From Curtobacterium sp. UNCCL20 (GTDB lineage: Bacteria > Actinomycetota > Actinomycetes > Actinomycetales > Microbacteriaceae), in the NCBI RefSeq assembly GCF_900101675.1, contig NZ_FNKG01000001.1, positions 1,595,378-1,659,377 on the forward strand: a stretch of DNA of 64,000 nt, given 5' to 3'. The notes below the pieces were generated by a model. The model did no database searches. It had not been told where the DNA came from and worked only from the letters and a program-made list of their open reading frames with translations. Positions 31,098 through 39,485 of the stretch are shown here, in pieces; the stretch's first letter is position 1; the number at the start of each line of letters is the position of its first letter. Made by a program: the position numbers and the translations under genes.

Positions 31098-32231
31098 TCA
31101 GCGGATCACGGCCGTGGTGGACGCGAAGGAGCGGGAGCGCACGGCCTCGCGGTAGCGGCGGAGTGCGACCTCGCCGGCACCGACCGACTCCAGGGCCGCC
31201 AAGCCCGCACCGAGCACCGGGGGATCGGTCACCCAGGTCGGCACCGCGCCGGGCACCCGCGCCGCGAGCCCCGACACGACGCCGTCCACGAGCAGGGCGT
31301 CCCGCGCGGCGAGCACCCCGCCACCGAGGACCACCGGCACCGGTGACGTCGCGGATGTGCCGAGTCCGAGCCGGCCGAGCGCCACCGACGCCAGGAGCAC
31401 GATCTCCTCGGCCTGACGCTCCACGACGCTCCGTGCGACCCGGTCGCCCGCTCCGGCGACCTCGAACAGCACGGGGCACAGCCGGTTGAAGACGCGGTGG
31501 TCGAGGCGACCGAAGTGGATCGCCTCGGTGACCTCGCGGACGGTGTCCAGCCCGAGCGCCGCCGGGACGGCGTCGACGAGCGCCGTCGCCGGACCGCGAC
31601 CGTCGTCGGCCCGGGCCGCGTGCCAGAGCGCACGGTTGCCGAGGTACGCGCCACCGCCCCAGTCGCCGGAGACGTCACCGATCGCGGGGAACCGCGCGGT
31701 CTCGCCGTCGGCGCGCACCGCGAGTGCGTTGATGCCCGTGCCGCAGACCACGGCGGCCGCGTCCGGCGACAGCGTCCCGGCCCGCAGCAGCGCGAACAGG
31801 TCGTTGTCGAGGACGTCCGGCGCGCCGCCGTCCTCGCCCCAGTGGGCCAGTGCGGCCTCGGCGGCGACGAGCTCGTCGTGCAGGTCGAGCCCGGCGAGGT
31901 ACACGTGCGTGGTCAGGACGTGGCGGTCGCCGAGGTCGCGGACGACCCGGGCGCGCACGTCGTCGAGGATCGGACCGGCGACGTCCCACCCGCGGGTCTG
32001 CGGGTTCGAGCCAGGACCGCGGGCGTGTCCGACGATGGCACCGTCGAGCCCGATGGCGACGACGTCGGTCTTGCTGCCGCCGCCGTCGACGGCGAGGACG
32101 ACGTCAGCGGGGCTCGCCGCGGGCGGCGGAGGACCAGCGCTGGACGGAGCGCCGCCGGTCGGCGGGGCGGCCGCCGTCGGACAGGAGGCGCGGGTCGTCC
32201 CCGCCTCGCCGCCCCGGCTCAGCCCGCCCAC
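31098..32231 (-). CDS. BadF/BadG-type sugar kinase (N-acetylglucosamine kinase-like)
   Basis: 377 residues from GTG 32231, which overlaps the GH4 gene end by 13 bases. The ASKHA fold is evident: DVVLAVDGGGSKTDVVAIG (phosphate 1 loop), AAVVCGTGINALAV (phosphate 2), SGDWGGGAYLGNRAL and a late VVLGGGVLAARDALLVDGV (adenosine loop). It probably phosphorylates an amino sugar or glucose released in the cytoplasm. The ~35-residue Ala/Pro/Gly-rich N-terminal tail includes a half copy of the palindromic repeat (about 32175-32190). It is the last gene of the ROK-ABC-GH4 cluster. Confidence 0.85.
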   Translation of the reverse strand: MGGLSRGGEAGTTRASCPTAAAPPTGGAPSSAGPPPPAASPADVVLAVDGGGSKTDVVAIGLDGAIVGHARGPGSNPQTRGWDVAGPILDDVRARVVRDLGDRHVLTTHVYLAGLDLHDELVAAEAALAHWGEDGGAPDVLDNDLFALLRAGTLSPDAAAVVCGTGINALAVRADGETARFPAIGDVSGDWGGGAYLGNRALWHAARADDGRGPATALVDAVPAALGLDTVREVTEAIHFGRLDHRVFNRLCPVLFEVAGAGDRVARSVVERQAEEIVLLASVALGRLGLGTSATSPVPVVLGGGVLAARDALLVDGVVSGLAARVPGAVPTWVTDPPVLGAGLAALESVGAGEVALRRYREAVRSRSFASTTAVIR

Positions 32232-33520
32232 GACACCTGCTCCGATCGCGCCCACGGCAGGTGCTCCGCGTTCGCGGCCAGGAGCAGGTCGGTGAGCTTC
32301 TCGGCCTTGTCGACCTGCCCGACGAGCGGGTGCGCCCACATCGCCTGGAGGACCCGGTCGCGACCGCCGTGCACCGCGGCGTCGAGCGCGAGCCGCTCGT
32401 AGCCGGCGACGTGCGCCACGAGCCCGGCCATGTCGGGGGCGAGCGGGGCGACGGGCAGCGGGGTGATCGCCTGCCGGGTGACCCGGGCCGGGACCTCGAT
32501 CACGTGGTCGTCGGGGAGGAACGGGAACGTGCCGTCGTTCCGGACGTTGAGGACCTGCACGTCGCCCCGGTCGCCGAGGATCGAGGAGAGCACGTCGATC
32601 GCGGCCTCGGAGTAGTACGCGCCACCGCGCTGCTCGAGCTCGACGGGCTTCGTGACGACCGACTCGTCGGCGTACTTCGCCAGGAGCGCCCGCTCGGTCT
32701 CCATCACGGCCTCGGCCCGGGTGGGCTCGTGCAGCTGCTCCTCGAGGACGATGTCGTGCGCGTAGAAGTACCGCAGGTAGTACGAGGGGATGGCGTGCTG
32801 CAGGCGGAGGAGGTCCGACTGCATGTGCACGCTCTCCGCGGTCCGGTCGAGCGCGTCGCCGGACAGCAGCTCGGACAGGACGTCGCGCGTCGCCCCGGAG
32901 GCGTCGGTGACGTGCACGCCGCGCTCCCAGGTCAGGTGGTTCAGGCCGACGTGGTCGAGCCGGACGCGATCCGGAGCGACACCGTACTCGGCCGCGAACC
33001 GGCGCTGGAACCCGATCGCGACGTTGCAGAGCCCGACTGCGCGGTGGCCGGCCTCGAGCAGTGCCCGCGTGACGATGCCGACCGGGTTCGTGAAGTCCAC
33101 GATCCAGGCGTCCGGCTTCGCGTGCTTCCGGACGAGCTCGGCGTACTCGAGCACGACGGGCACGGTGCGGAGCGCCTTGGCGAACCCGCCGGGACCGGTG
33201 GTCTCCTGGCCGATGCAGCAGGCCTCGTGCGGCCACGTCTCGTCCTGCTGCCGTGCGGCTTGGCCGCCGATGCGGAGCTGGAACATCACGGCGTCGGCGT
33301 CGGTGACCCCGGCGACGACGTCGTCCGTCACGTGCACGGTGCCGGGGTGCCCGGCGTGCGCGAACATCCGCTTGGCGACGCCGCCGACGAGTTCGCGGCG
33401 GACCGGGTCGGGGTCGACGAGCCAGAGTTCGTCGATGGGCAGCTGGTCGCGGAGCCGGGCGAAGCCGTCCACGAGTTCGGGGGTGTAGGTGGATCCGCCA
33501 CCGACGACTGCGAGTTTCAC
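32219..33520 (-). CDS. Family 4 glycoside hydrolase (6-phospho-beta-glucosidase-like)
   Basis: 433 residues, GTG start with AAGGGA upstream. The NAD-binding start KLAVVGGGSTYTPELVDGF, IGGQAARQQDE, TGPGGFAKALRTVP, DFTNPVGIVTRAL, GLCNVAIG and HVGLNHLTW are GH4 landmarks. The Cys of GLCN and the His of GLNH are the expected metal ligands. GH4 enzymes use NAD and manganese in a redox-elimination mechanism, usually on 6-phosphorylated disaccharides. Here the uptake system is an ABC transporter, which does not phosphorylate. Either the sugar is phosphorylated afterwards or this enzyme accepts unphosphorylated substrate. Confidence 0.9.
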   Translation of the reverse strand: MKLAVVGGGSTYTPELVDGFARLRDQLPIDELWLVDPDPVRRELVGGVAKRMFAHAGHPGTVHVTDDVVAGVTDADAVMFQLRIGGQAARQQDETWPHEACCIGQETTGPGGFAKALRTVPVVLEYAELVRKHAKPDAWIVDFTNPVGIVTRALLEAGHRAVGLCNVAIGFQRRFAAEYGVAPDRVRLDHVGLNHLTWERGVHVTDASGATRDVLSELLSGDALDRTAESVHMQSDLLRLQHAIPSYYLRYFYAHDIVLEEQLHEPTRAEAVMETERALLAKYADESVVTKPVELEQRGGAYYSEAAIDVLSSILGDRGDVQVLNVRNDGTFPFLPDDHVIEVPARVTRQAITPLPVAPLAPDMAGLVAHVAGYERLALDAAVHGGRDRVLQAMWAHPLVGQVDKAEKLTDLLLAANAEHLPWARSEQVSWAG

Positions 33521-33527
33521 TGTGGTG

Positions 33528-34418
33528 CTATCCCTTCACGCCGGTGAGCGCGATGCCCTCGACGAATGCCTTCTGTGCGAAGAAGAAGATGACGACGACC
33601 GGGACCATCACGACGACGGTCATCGCCATCGTCATGGACCAGTCGGTCCCGTGCTGTCCGCGGAACGTGGCGAGCCCGTACGCCACCGGCCAGGCGGCCT
33701 GGTTCTCGGACGCGTAGAGGAGCGGGCCGTAGTAGTCGTTCCACGAGTGGAAGAACATGAAGATCGCCGCCGACGCGATGCCCGGGCGGGCCATCGGCAC
33801 GACGACGCGCCAGAGCACGCCCCACTCGCTGCAGCCGTCCATCCGGGCGGCGTCGCCGTACTCCTTCGGGATCGTCATGAAGAACTGGCGGAGCAGGAAG
33901 ATGCTGAACGCGTCGCCGAGCAGGTTCGGCAGGATGAGCGGCCAGAGCGTGCCGGTCAGGTGCAGCTCGGACCACATCACGTAGACCGGCACCGCGGTGA
34001 CCTGCGGGGGCAGGAGCATCGCGACGATGATCACCGTGAAGATGAGGTTCGCACCCTTGAACTTGATCTGTGCGAGGGCGTACGCCGCCGGCACCGAGCT
34101 GAGGAGCATGAACGCGGTGGCGAGCACGGCGTACATCGACGAATTCCCGAACCACTGCGCCAGCGGCAGCTCGGTGAACACCCGGCCGTAGTTCGAGAAG
34201 TCGAACGGGCGCGGCAGGATCGATGCGGTGAGGGCCTGGTTGCTCGACATCAGCGAGGTCAGGATCACGAAGACGATCGGGGCGATGGTGAGGACGCCGA
34301 GCGCCACCAGGGCCGCGTGCTCGGCGATCCAGACCAGGGTCCGGCCGCGGGGCTTCCCGGTGCGCGGGGCCGCGCCTCGGGGAGCCCGGGCGAGCGGGGA
34401 CTGGGAGACGGCGGTCAT
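33528..34418 (-). CDS. Carbohydrate ABC transporter permease (MalG type)
   Basis: 296 residues, six membrane segments. The cytoplasmic EAA loop reads EYGDAARMDGCSEWGVLWRVVVPMARPG, the ATPase contact. Its ATG overlaps the stop of the MalF-type gene (TGATG). The last loop and GVKG end are typical of the CUT1 family. No ATPase gene occurs in the operon, so it probably shares a multitask MsiK-type ATPase encoded elsewhere. Confidence 0.92.
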   Translation of the reverse strand: MTAVSQSPLARAPRGAAPRTGKPRGRTLVWIAEHAALVALGVLTIAPIVFVILTSLMSSNQALTASILPRPFDFSNYGRVFTELPLAQWFGNSSMYAVLATAFMLLSSVPAAYALAQIKFKGANLIFTVIIVAMLLPPQVTAVPVYVMWSELHLTGTLWPLILPNLLGDAFSIFLLRQFFMTIPKEYGDAARMDGCSEWGVLWRVVVPMARPGIASAAIFMFFHSWNDYYGPLLYASENQAAWPVAYGLATFRGQHGTDWSMTMAMTVVVMVPVVVIFFFAQKAFVEGIALTGVKG

Positions 34419-35458
34419 CAGGACTCCTCCGGTCGGAACACGCTGATCCGGCGCATCGTGAAGACGAGCACCACGGCGGTGATCACGAACAGCACGACGG
34501 CCATCGCGGACGCGTAGCCGAACTGGAAGTTCGCGAACCCGTGCTGGTAGAGCAGCTCGGTGTAGGTGAGGAGCGACGTGCCCGGGTAGCCGAGTTGGGC
34601 GGCCGTGCCCCCGCCGATCGTCGCCTTGCCGCTCGCGACGCCCGAGGCCACCGCGGCCTCGGTGAAGTACTGCAGCGCCGCGATCACCCCCGTGACGGCC
34701 GCGAAGCCGATGACCGGCGCGATCGTCGGCAGCGTGATGTGCCGGACCTGCTGGACGCCGTTCGCCCCGTCGAGCGACGCCGCCTCGTACAGGTCGCGCG
34801 GCACGTCGAGGAGGGACGCCAGGAAGATGATCATGATGTCGCCCATCACCCAGACGCCCATGATCACGAGCGAGGGCTTCGACCAGGCGGGGTCGTTGAA
34901 CCAGAGCGGGCCGTCGATGCCGAAGACCCGGAGGATCTGGTTCACCGGACCGGTGCCGGGGTTGAACAGGAACACGAACGCCACGACGCTCGCCACCGGC
35001 GGCACCAGGGCGGGCAGGTAGAACAGCGTCCGCCAGAACCCGGTGGCGGTCTTCGCGCGGCTGAGGAGCCCGGCGACGAGCAACCCGCAGACGATCCGGA
35101 CCGGCACGAGGATGACGACGAACCACAGCGTGTTGACGACCGCGGGGCCGATCTGCGGGTCCTGCGTGAACAGGAACCGGTAGTTCAGCAGGCCGACGAA
35201 CTCGGGCTCCTGCAGCTGGTTGTACCGGGTGAACGAGTAGAAGATCGACGCGACCAGCGGGTACGCGAAGAAGATCACGAGGCCCGCCAGGGCCGGTGCC
35301 AGCATCGTCAGCGCGACCAGGCGGCGGCGGGACTCGGCGGACCGGACCCGACGCTTCGGGGCAGTGGGGGGCACTGGACCGGACCCCGTCGGGCCCGCGG
35401 GCCGGGAGGCACGGGCGAGCCGCGCCTCCCGTCCGGCGGTCTTGGTGGTGGTGCTCAT
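34418..35458 (-). CDS. Carbohydrate ABC transporter permease (MalF type)
   Basis: 346 residues from the ATG that overlaps the binding-protein stop (TGATG). A ~50-residue basic, Pro/Ala-rich N-terminal tail precedes the first membrane segment (LTMLAPALAGLVIFFAYPLV). The EAA loop is DLYEAASLDGANGVQQVRHITLPTIAPV. The tail is encoded by a full CTGGAGGC-type palindrome (35403-35431, one mismatch), another in-frame copy of the dispersed repeat. It pairs with the MalG-type permease to import a sugar. Confidence 0.92.
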   Translation of the reverse strand: MSTTTKTAGREARLARASRPAGPTGSGPVPPTAPKRRVRSAESRRRLVALTMLAPALAGLVIFFAYPLVASIFYSFTRYNQLQEPEFVGLLNYRFLFTQDPQIGPAVVNTLWFVVILVPVRIVCGLLVAGLLSRAKTATGFWRTLFYLPALVPPVASVVAFVFLFNPGTGPVNQILRVFGIDGPLWFNDPAWSKPSLVIMGVWVMGDIMIIFLASLLDVPRDLYEAASLDGANGVQQVRHITLPTIAPVIGFAAVTGVIAALQYFTEAAVASGVASGKATIGGGTAAQLGYPGTSLLTYTELLYQHGFANFQFGYASAMAVVLFVITAVVLVFTMRRISVFRPEES

Positions 35459-36801
35459 CACGGACCAGCCAGCTGGTTCGCGTTGTCGATGTCGGAGTCC
35501 AGCTTCTTGAGCTGGGCGTCGAGGTTGCCGCCGTTCTGCTGGTACGCCTGCCAGAACTTCGTGAAGGTCCCGATGTAGGCGGCGCCGTCGGCGGTGCCGG
35601 GCGAGGTCATCGTGTCCTTGTTCCCGGCCACGTCGACGAAGGTCTTGTAGTTCTCGTCGACCTCGAGGTCGGGGGACTGCAGGGCCGAGGTGAGCGTCGG
35701 GATGTTCTTCAGCCCGTTGCCCATCGTGACCTGCGCGTCCGTGTTCGTGGACAGGTACTTCAGCAGTGCCCAGGCGAGCTCCGGGTGCTTCGACCCCTTG
35801 GCGATGCCCGCCACGTTGCCCGCGATGTACGTCGACCCGTAGTTGCCGAGTCCGTCCATCACCGGCGTGGGCGCGGTGCCGTAGTCGAGGTCCGGCTTCT
35901 GGTCCTTGATGAACGCCGTGCGGTACTCACCGTCGATCTGCATCGCGACCTGCCCGGTCTGGAACGCGTTGTCGGCGGCGAACTCCTGACCGAGGCCCGA
36001 GGTGAACGCCTTGAGCTTGTCGTAGCCGATCTCGTCGACGAAGCCCTTCTGCCACTCGATGAGCTTCTTCCACGCGTCGGAGGTGCCGATCACGCTGTTG
36101 CCCTTGCTGTCCAGCCAGGAGCCGTCGACCATCGGTGCCCAGTGCTCGGGCGAGTTCTCGTAGAAGTCGATGAGCGGGTTGAAGCCGAGCTGCTTGATCG
36201 AGCCGTCGGCGTTGTAGGTCGTCATCTTCAGCGCGTCGGCCTTGAGCTCGTCGAGCGTCTTCGGCGGGGTCGTGATCCCCGCGGCCTGCATGGCGGGCTT
36301 GTTGTACATCAGCGCACTGACGTCGGCGAGGGCCGGCAGGGTGCACCGGGTGCCCTTGTACTGGGTGTAGGAGCGGACGGCCTTCGGGATGTCCGACAGG
36401 TCGACCTTGTCCCGCTTGATGTACGGCGACAGGTCACGGAAGGCGCCGGAGGAGCAGAAGCTGCCGACGATCGCCGTCGAGTAGGACAGTCCGACGTCGA
36501 TGTTCTGCCCCGACGAGATCGCCTTCTGGAGCTTCTCGTCGTCCTGCCCGGCGTGGATGTCGACGGTGACGCCGGGGTTCGCCTTCTCGAAGCCGGCGAC
36601 GGCGCTCTTCACGACACCGGCTTCGCGGCCGGTGAAGAAGTGCCACAGGGACACGGTGCCCTTGAGGTCCTTCGGCGCCTTGTCGGCGACGTCGGCGGCG
36701 CTGCTGCCGGAGCTGCAGCCGGCCATGACGAGGGCGCCGGCAGCGGCCATCGCCGTGACGGTGAGGATCCTCGTGGCGGATCGTTTGGCGGAGGGGTGCA
36801 T
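35458..36801 (-). CDS. Sugar-binding lipoprotein of an ABC importer
   Basis: 447 residues. The signal peptide ends in the lipobox VMAGC with Cys29, so it is a membrane-anchored lipoprotein. GTVSLWHFFTGREAGVVKSAVAGFEKANPGVTVDI and later AWALLKYLSTNTDAQVTMGNG are typical of CUT1 cluster-B binding proteins. It captures an oligosaccharide, probably a beta-glucoside or amino-sugar disaccharide given the GH4 and kinase genes downstream. A 14-bp palindrome (36815-36828) lies just before the start. Confidence 0.93.
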   Translation of the reverse strand: MHPSAKRSATRILTVTAMAAAGALVMAGCSSGSSAADVADKAPKDLKGTVSLWHFFTGREAGVVKSAVAGFEKANPGVTVDIHAGQDDEKLQKAISSGQNIDVGLSYSTAIVGSFCSSGAFRDLSPYIKRDKVDLSDIPKAVRSYTQYKGTRCTLPALADVSALMYNKPAMQAAGITTPPKTLDELKADALKMTTYNADGSIKQLGFNPLIDFYENSPEHWAPMVDGSWLDSKGNSVIGTSDAWKKLIEWQKGFVDEIGYDKLKAFTSGLGQEFAADNAFQTGQVAMQIDGEYRTAFIKDQKPDLDYGTAPTPVMDGLGNYGSTYIAGNVAGIAKGSKHPELAWALLKYLSTNTDAQVTMGNGLKNIPTLTSALQSPDLEVDENYKTFVDVAGNKDTMTSPGTADGAAYIGTFTKFWQAYQQNGGNLDAQLKKLDSDIDNANQLAGP

Positions 36802-36921
36802 CAGTACTCGCTCTCTGGTCTCGACCAGGCGGCCCGTTTCCGGGCGCGCTGAAGAGCCCTGGGACAGGGCCGGGGTGTGGTGCCTCGAGTGGTGCGGGTG
36901 GGTCTCCGCTGGGCGGAGGGG
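36802..36921 (-). other. Gap between the ROK gene and the ABC operon, with palindromes
   Basis: On the minus strand several small inverted repeats follow the ROK stop (CTCCGC-CCA-GCGGAG, GCCCTG-TCC-CAGGGC, GCCCG-GAAA-CGGGC), then CTGGTC-GA-GACCAG at 36815-36828. The first may terminate ROK mRNA in part. The last is a possible operator or leader hairpin. Confidence 0.4.
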
Positions 36922-38163
36922 TCAGGGGCGCTCGGCGGGTTCCGGTGCGGGCGCATCGTCGCTGATGCGCTCGAGCCGGTCTGCGAGCGCGGTGCGGACG
37001 ACGTCGATGAGGACGTGCCGCGCACCGTGCAGGACGGGGGTGTCGGGGACACCGGGCGCCACCACGGCGGTGGACCAGCGGGTGCGGGTCCGGAGCCAGG
37101 CGGTCACGGCGGCGGCCAGGGCGGGACCGCCCGCGATCCCGGTCGGGCCGTGCAGGACGACCGTCTCGGGGTCGGCGACGGCGAGGGCGGGGAGCACGTT
37201 GTGCCCGACGCGCTCGCCGAGGGCGGTGGTGAAGGGGTGCTGCTCGGGGAGTCCGGGCAGCTGCGGGAGCACCTGGCGCCAGTCGGCTGCGGAGCCGTCC
37301 GGTGCCGTGATCCCGTGTTCGGCGGCGAGTGCGGTGATCGCGGACTCGGAGATGAGGTCCGCCACGATCGTCGCCGTCGGGTCGATGGAGCGTGCGTCGG
37401 CGGGCACGCTGAGGTAGCCGATCTCACCCGCGGCACCGGACGCGCCGGTGTGCAGGTGGCCGTGCAGGTCGAGGGCCATGCCGAGGCCCTCCGCCATCCA
37501 GAACAGGGCGAACGATCCGGGGGTCCGTCCGGCGCCCATGTTCCGCTCGGCGATGGCGGCGAGGTTCGCGTCGTTCTCGATGACGACGCGGACGCCGAGG
37601 GCTTCCGACAGGGTGGTCGAGACCTGGTCGCGCGGCCAGCCGGGCAGGCCGTCGGTGAAGATGAGGGTGTCGGTGGCGTGGTCGACGCTCGCCTGCACGC
37701 CCACCGCGACGGCGGTGACGAGCTCGGGGTCGACGTCCGCCGCGGCGGCGGCGCGGGAGATCGCCGCGGCGACGATGTCGGCACCGGGGGCGCGCATCTC
37801 GTCGGCGGACATCCGGTGCGTCGCCACGGGGAAGGTGCGGCCGGCAGCGTCCACGACGGTGGAGCGGACGTCGACGAGCTGGACGTCGACGGCGACGGCG
37901 AGGTCGCGGTCGGTGATCGCCTCGTACACGACGGCGCTCGGGCCACGGCGGCCGGCCTGGGACCACGTGCCGGCTCCGCGGATGAGCGCGGCGGACTCGA
38001 GGCGCCGGATGATCTCGGCGGCGGTCGGCTTGCTGAGGCCGGTGCGCTGGGCGATCTCGTTGCGGGTGAGCGGACCCTCGTCGAGCAGGAGTTCGAGGGC
38101 GGCCCGGTCGTTGAGCACACGGAGGAGGCCGGGCTGGCCGGGGGTGCGTCCTCGTGTGGTCAT
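36922..38163 (-). CDS. ROK family transcriptional regulator
   Basis: 413 residues from ATG 38163. The N-terminal winged helix is LELLLDEGPLTRNEIAQRTGLSKPTAAEIIRRLES. The C-terminal ROK/ASKHA domain includes LAVAVDVQLVDVRSTVVDAAG, VIENDANLAAIAE and the region around GHLHTGASGAAGEIGYLSV. The cysteine zinc cluster of sugar-kinase ROK proteins is not seen, which fits a sensor without kinase activity. A TACAGT element 7 bases before the ATG implies a leaderless mRNA. An AT-rich inverted repeat upstream suggests autoregulation. It probably controls the sugar ABC/GH4/kinase genes that follow on the same strand. Confidence 0.92.
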   Translation of the reverse strand: MTTRGRTPGQPGLLRVLNDRAALELLLDEGPLTRNEIAQRTGLSKPTAAEIIRRLESAALIRGAGTWSQAGRRGPSAVVYEAITDRDLAVAVDVQLVDVRSTVVDAAGRTFPVATHRMSADEMRAPGADIVAAAISRAAAAADVDPELVTAVAVGVQASVDHATDTLIFTDGLPGWPRDQVSTTLSEALGVRVVIENDANLAAIAERNMGAGRTPGSFALFWMAEGLGMALDLHGHLHTGASGAAGEIGYLSVPADARSIDPTATIVADLISESAITALAAEHGITAPDGSAADWRQVLPQLPGLPEQHPFTTALGERVGHNVLPALAVADPETVVLHGPTGIAGGPALAAAVTAWLRTRTRWSTAVVAPGVPDTPVLHGARHVLIDVVRTALADRLERISDDAPAPEPAERP

Positions 38164-38170
38164 GTCGAGG

Positions 38171-38176
38171 ACTGTA
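38171..38176 (-). promoter_or_regulatory. -10 element of the leaderless ROK promoter
   Basis: TACAGT with a 7-base spacer before ATG 38163; a TTTCAG -35-like hexamer lies 17 bases upstream. Confidence 0.6.
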
Positions 38177-38182
38177 ACGGAC

Positions 38183-38210
38183 AACCTTCTTTACTGAAAG
38201 GTTTGTTTAC
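38183..38210 (-). promoter_or_regulatory. Likely ROK operator
   Basis: AACCTT (38183-38188) and AAGGTT (38198-38203) form an inverted repeat over the -35 region. The surrounding TTTACT and TTTAC bases are strikingly AT-rich for this genome. ROK repressors bind such AT-rich repeats, so autoregulation is likely. Confidence 0.5.
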
Positions 38211-38295
38211 CGATTCGAAACACGCGTTCCGCCCCGCGAAACGTGCGGGCCGTCGGCCCGCGTCGACCTGCAGCCCAGGACGCGACCCGGGACGG

Positions 38296-38333
38296 CCTGG
38301 AGGCGCGGTGCCAGCTGGCACCGCGCCTCCAGG
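38296..38333. terminator. CTGGAGGCGCG palindrome, full hairpin
   Basis: Perfect 17-bp inverted repeat (38296-38312 with 38317-38333) around AGCT, 22 bases after the stop of the alcohol dehydrogenase gene. It is a family member and a likely terminator. Confidence 0.6.
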
Positions 38334-38355
38334 GCCCGGGGTGGTCGCGTGCGCG

Positions 38356-39405
38356 CTACGGGCGCAGCAGCACCTTGACGGCGCGGCGCTCGTCCATCGC
38401 GCGGTACGCCTCGGCGGTCTCGTCGAGCGGGAGTTCGAGGTCGAACACGCGGCCCGGCTCGATCGCACCCGAGAGCACGTCCGGCAGCAGCTCGGGGATG
38501 TACTTCCGGGCCGGCGCCATGCCGCCCGCGACGGTGATGTTCGTGTCGAAGAGGTAGCGCGTCCCGATGGTGGGCACCCCGTGCGGGACTCCGACGAAGC
38601 CGAGGTTGCCACCCGGACGGACCGAGTGCAGCGCCTGGTCCATGCTCTCCTCGGTCCCCACGGCCTCGACCGCGCAGTCGGCCAGGTCGCCGCCGAGCAG
38701 CTCCTTGACCGCCGCGACGCCCTCGGCGCCGCGGGCCGCGACGATGTCCGTCGCACCGAACTCGCGGGCGAGCGCCTGCCGGTCCGCGTGCCGGCTCATC
38801 GCGATGATCCGGTCGGCGCCGAGGCGCTTCGACGCGAGCACCGCCGAGAGGCCGACCGCACCGTCACCGACGACGACCACGGTCTTGCCGGGCCCGACCG
38901 CCGCCGACACCGCGGCGTGGTGCCCGGTCGAGAACACGTCGGACAGGGTCAGCAGCGACGGGACGAGCGCCGGGTCGACCGGGCCGGGCACGGCGACGAG
39001 GGTCGCCTGCGCGTCCGGGATGCGGACGTACTCCGCCTGCGCGCCGCCGACCGGGTCGCCGTAGGCGTCGTTCCCGCCGAAGCCGGAGAGGTGGTCGCAG
39101 CCGGTGGTCATCCCGTGCCGGCAGGCCTGGCAGGTGCCCTCGTTCATCGTGAACGGGGAGATGACGAAGTCGCCGACGTGCAGGTCCGTCACGTCGTCGC
39201 CGACCTCGACGACCTCGCCGACGAGTTCGTGCCCGATCGGGTGCGGCTCCTTCGTCTTCGTGACGCCGCGGTACGGCCAGAGGTCCGAGCCGCACACGCA
39301 GGCGGCGACGACCTTGACGACGACGTCCTTCGGGGTGATCAGACCGGGCTGGTCGCGGTCCTCGACGCGGATGTCGTTCGGGGCGTGGATGATCGCTGCG
39401 CGCAA
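38356..39405 (-). CDS. Zinc-dependent alcohol dehydrogenase
   Basis: 349 residues from TTG 39405, preceded by GGAAGG. The catalytic zinc ligands are Cys in VCGSDLWPY, GHELVGEV and a later acidic residue. The structural-zinc lobe begins CQACRHGMTTGCDH and has fewer cysteines than usual. The Rossmann motif is VVVVGDGAVGLSAVLAS. GFGGNDAYGDPVGGAQAEYVRIP is typical of the subgroup often annotated as IMP-dehydrogenase-like or threonine-dehydrogenase-like oxidoreductases. It oxidises an alcohol with NAD(P). The substrate is unknown. It is divergent from DUF3097. Confidence 0.88.
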   Translation of the reverse strand: MRAAIIHAPNDIRVEDRDQPGLITPKDVVVKVVAACVCGSDLWPYRGVTKTKEPHPIGHELVGEVVEVGDDVTDLHVGDFVISPFTMNEGTCQACRHGMTTGCDHLSGFGGNDAYGDPVGGAQAEYVRIPDAQATLVAVPGPVDPALVPSLLTLSDVFSTGHHAAVSAAVGPGKTVVVVGDGAVGLSAVLASKRLGADRIIAMSRHADRQALAREFGATDIVAARGAEGVAAVKELLGGDLADCAVEAVGTEESMDQALHSVRPGGNLGFVGVPHGVPTIGTRYLFDTNITVAGGMAPARKYIPELLPDVLSGAIEPGRVFDLELPLDETAEAYRAMDERRAVKVLLRP

Positions 39406-39468
39406 GAGGGGAGCCTTCCGTCGAGATGGTGGGGGATCGGCCGGTCGACGTCGTCCGGAGCCCACTCG

Positions 39469-39478
39469 ACAGTACCCT
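39469..39478. promoter_or_regulatory. Bidirectional promoter with overlapping -10 elements
   Basis: TACTGT on the minus strand (39469-39474) and TACCCT on the plus strand (39473-39478) share the central TA. The plus element is 7 bases before GTG 39486 (leaderless). The minus element would give a 57-base leader for the dehydrogenase. Confidence 0.55.
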
Positions 39479-39485
39479 CGTGCGG

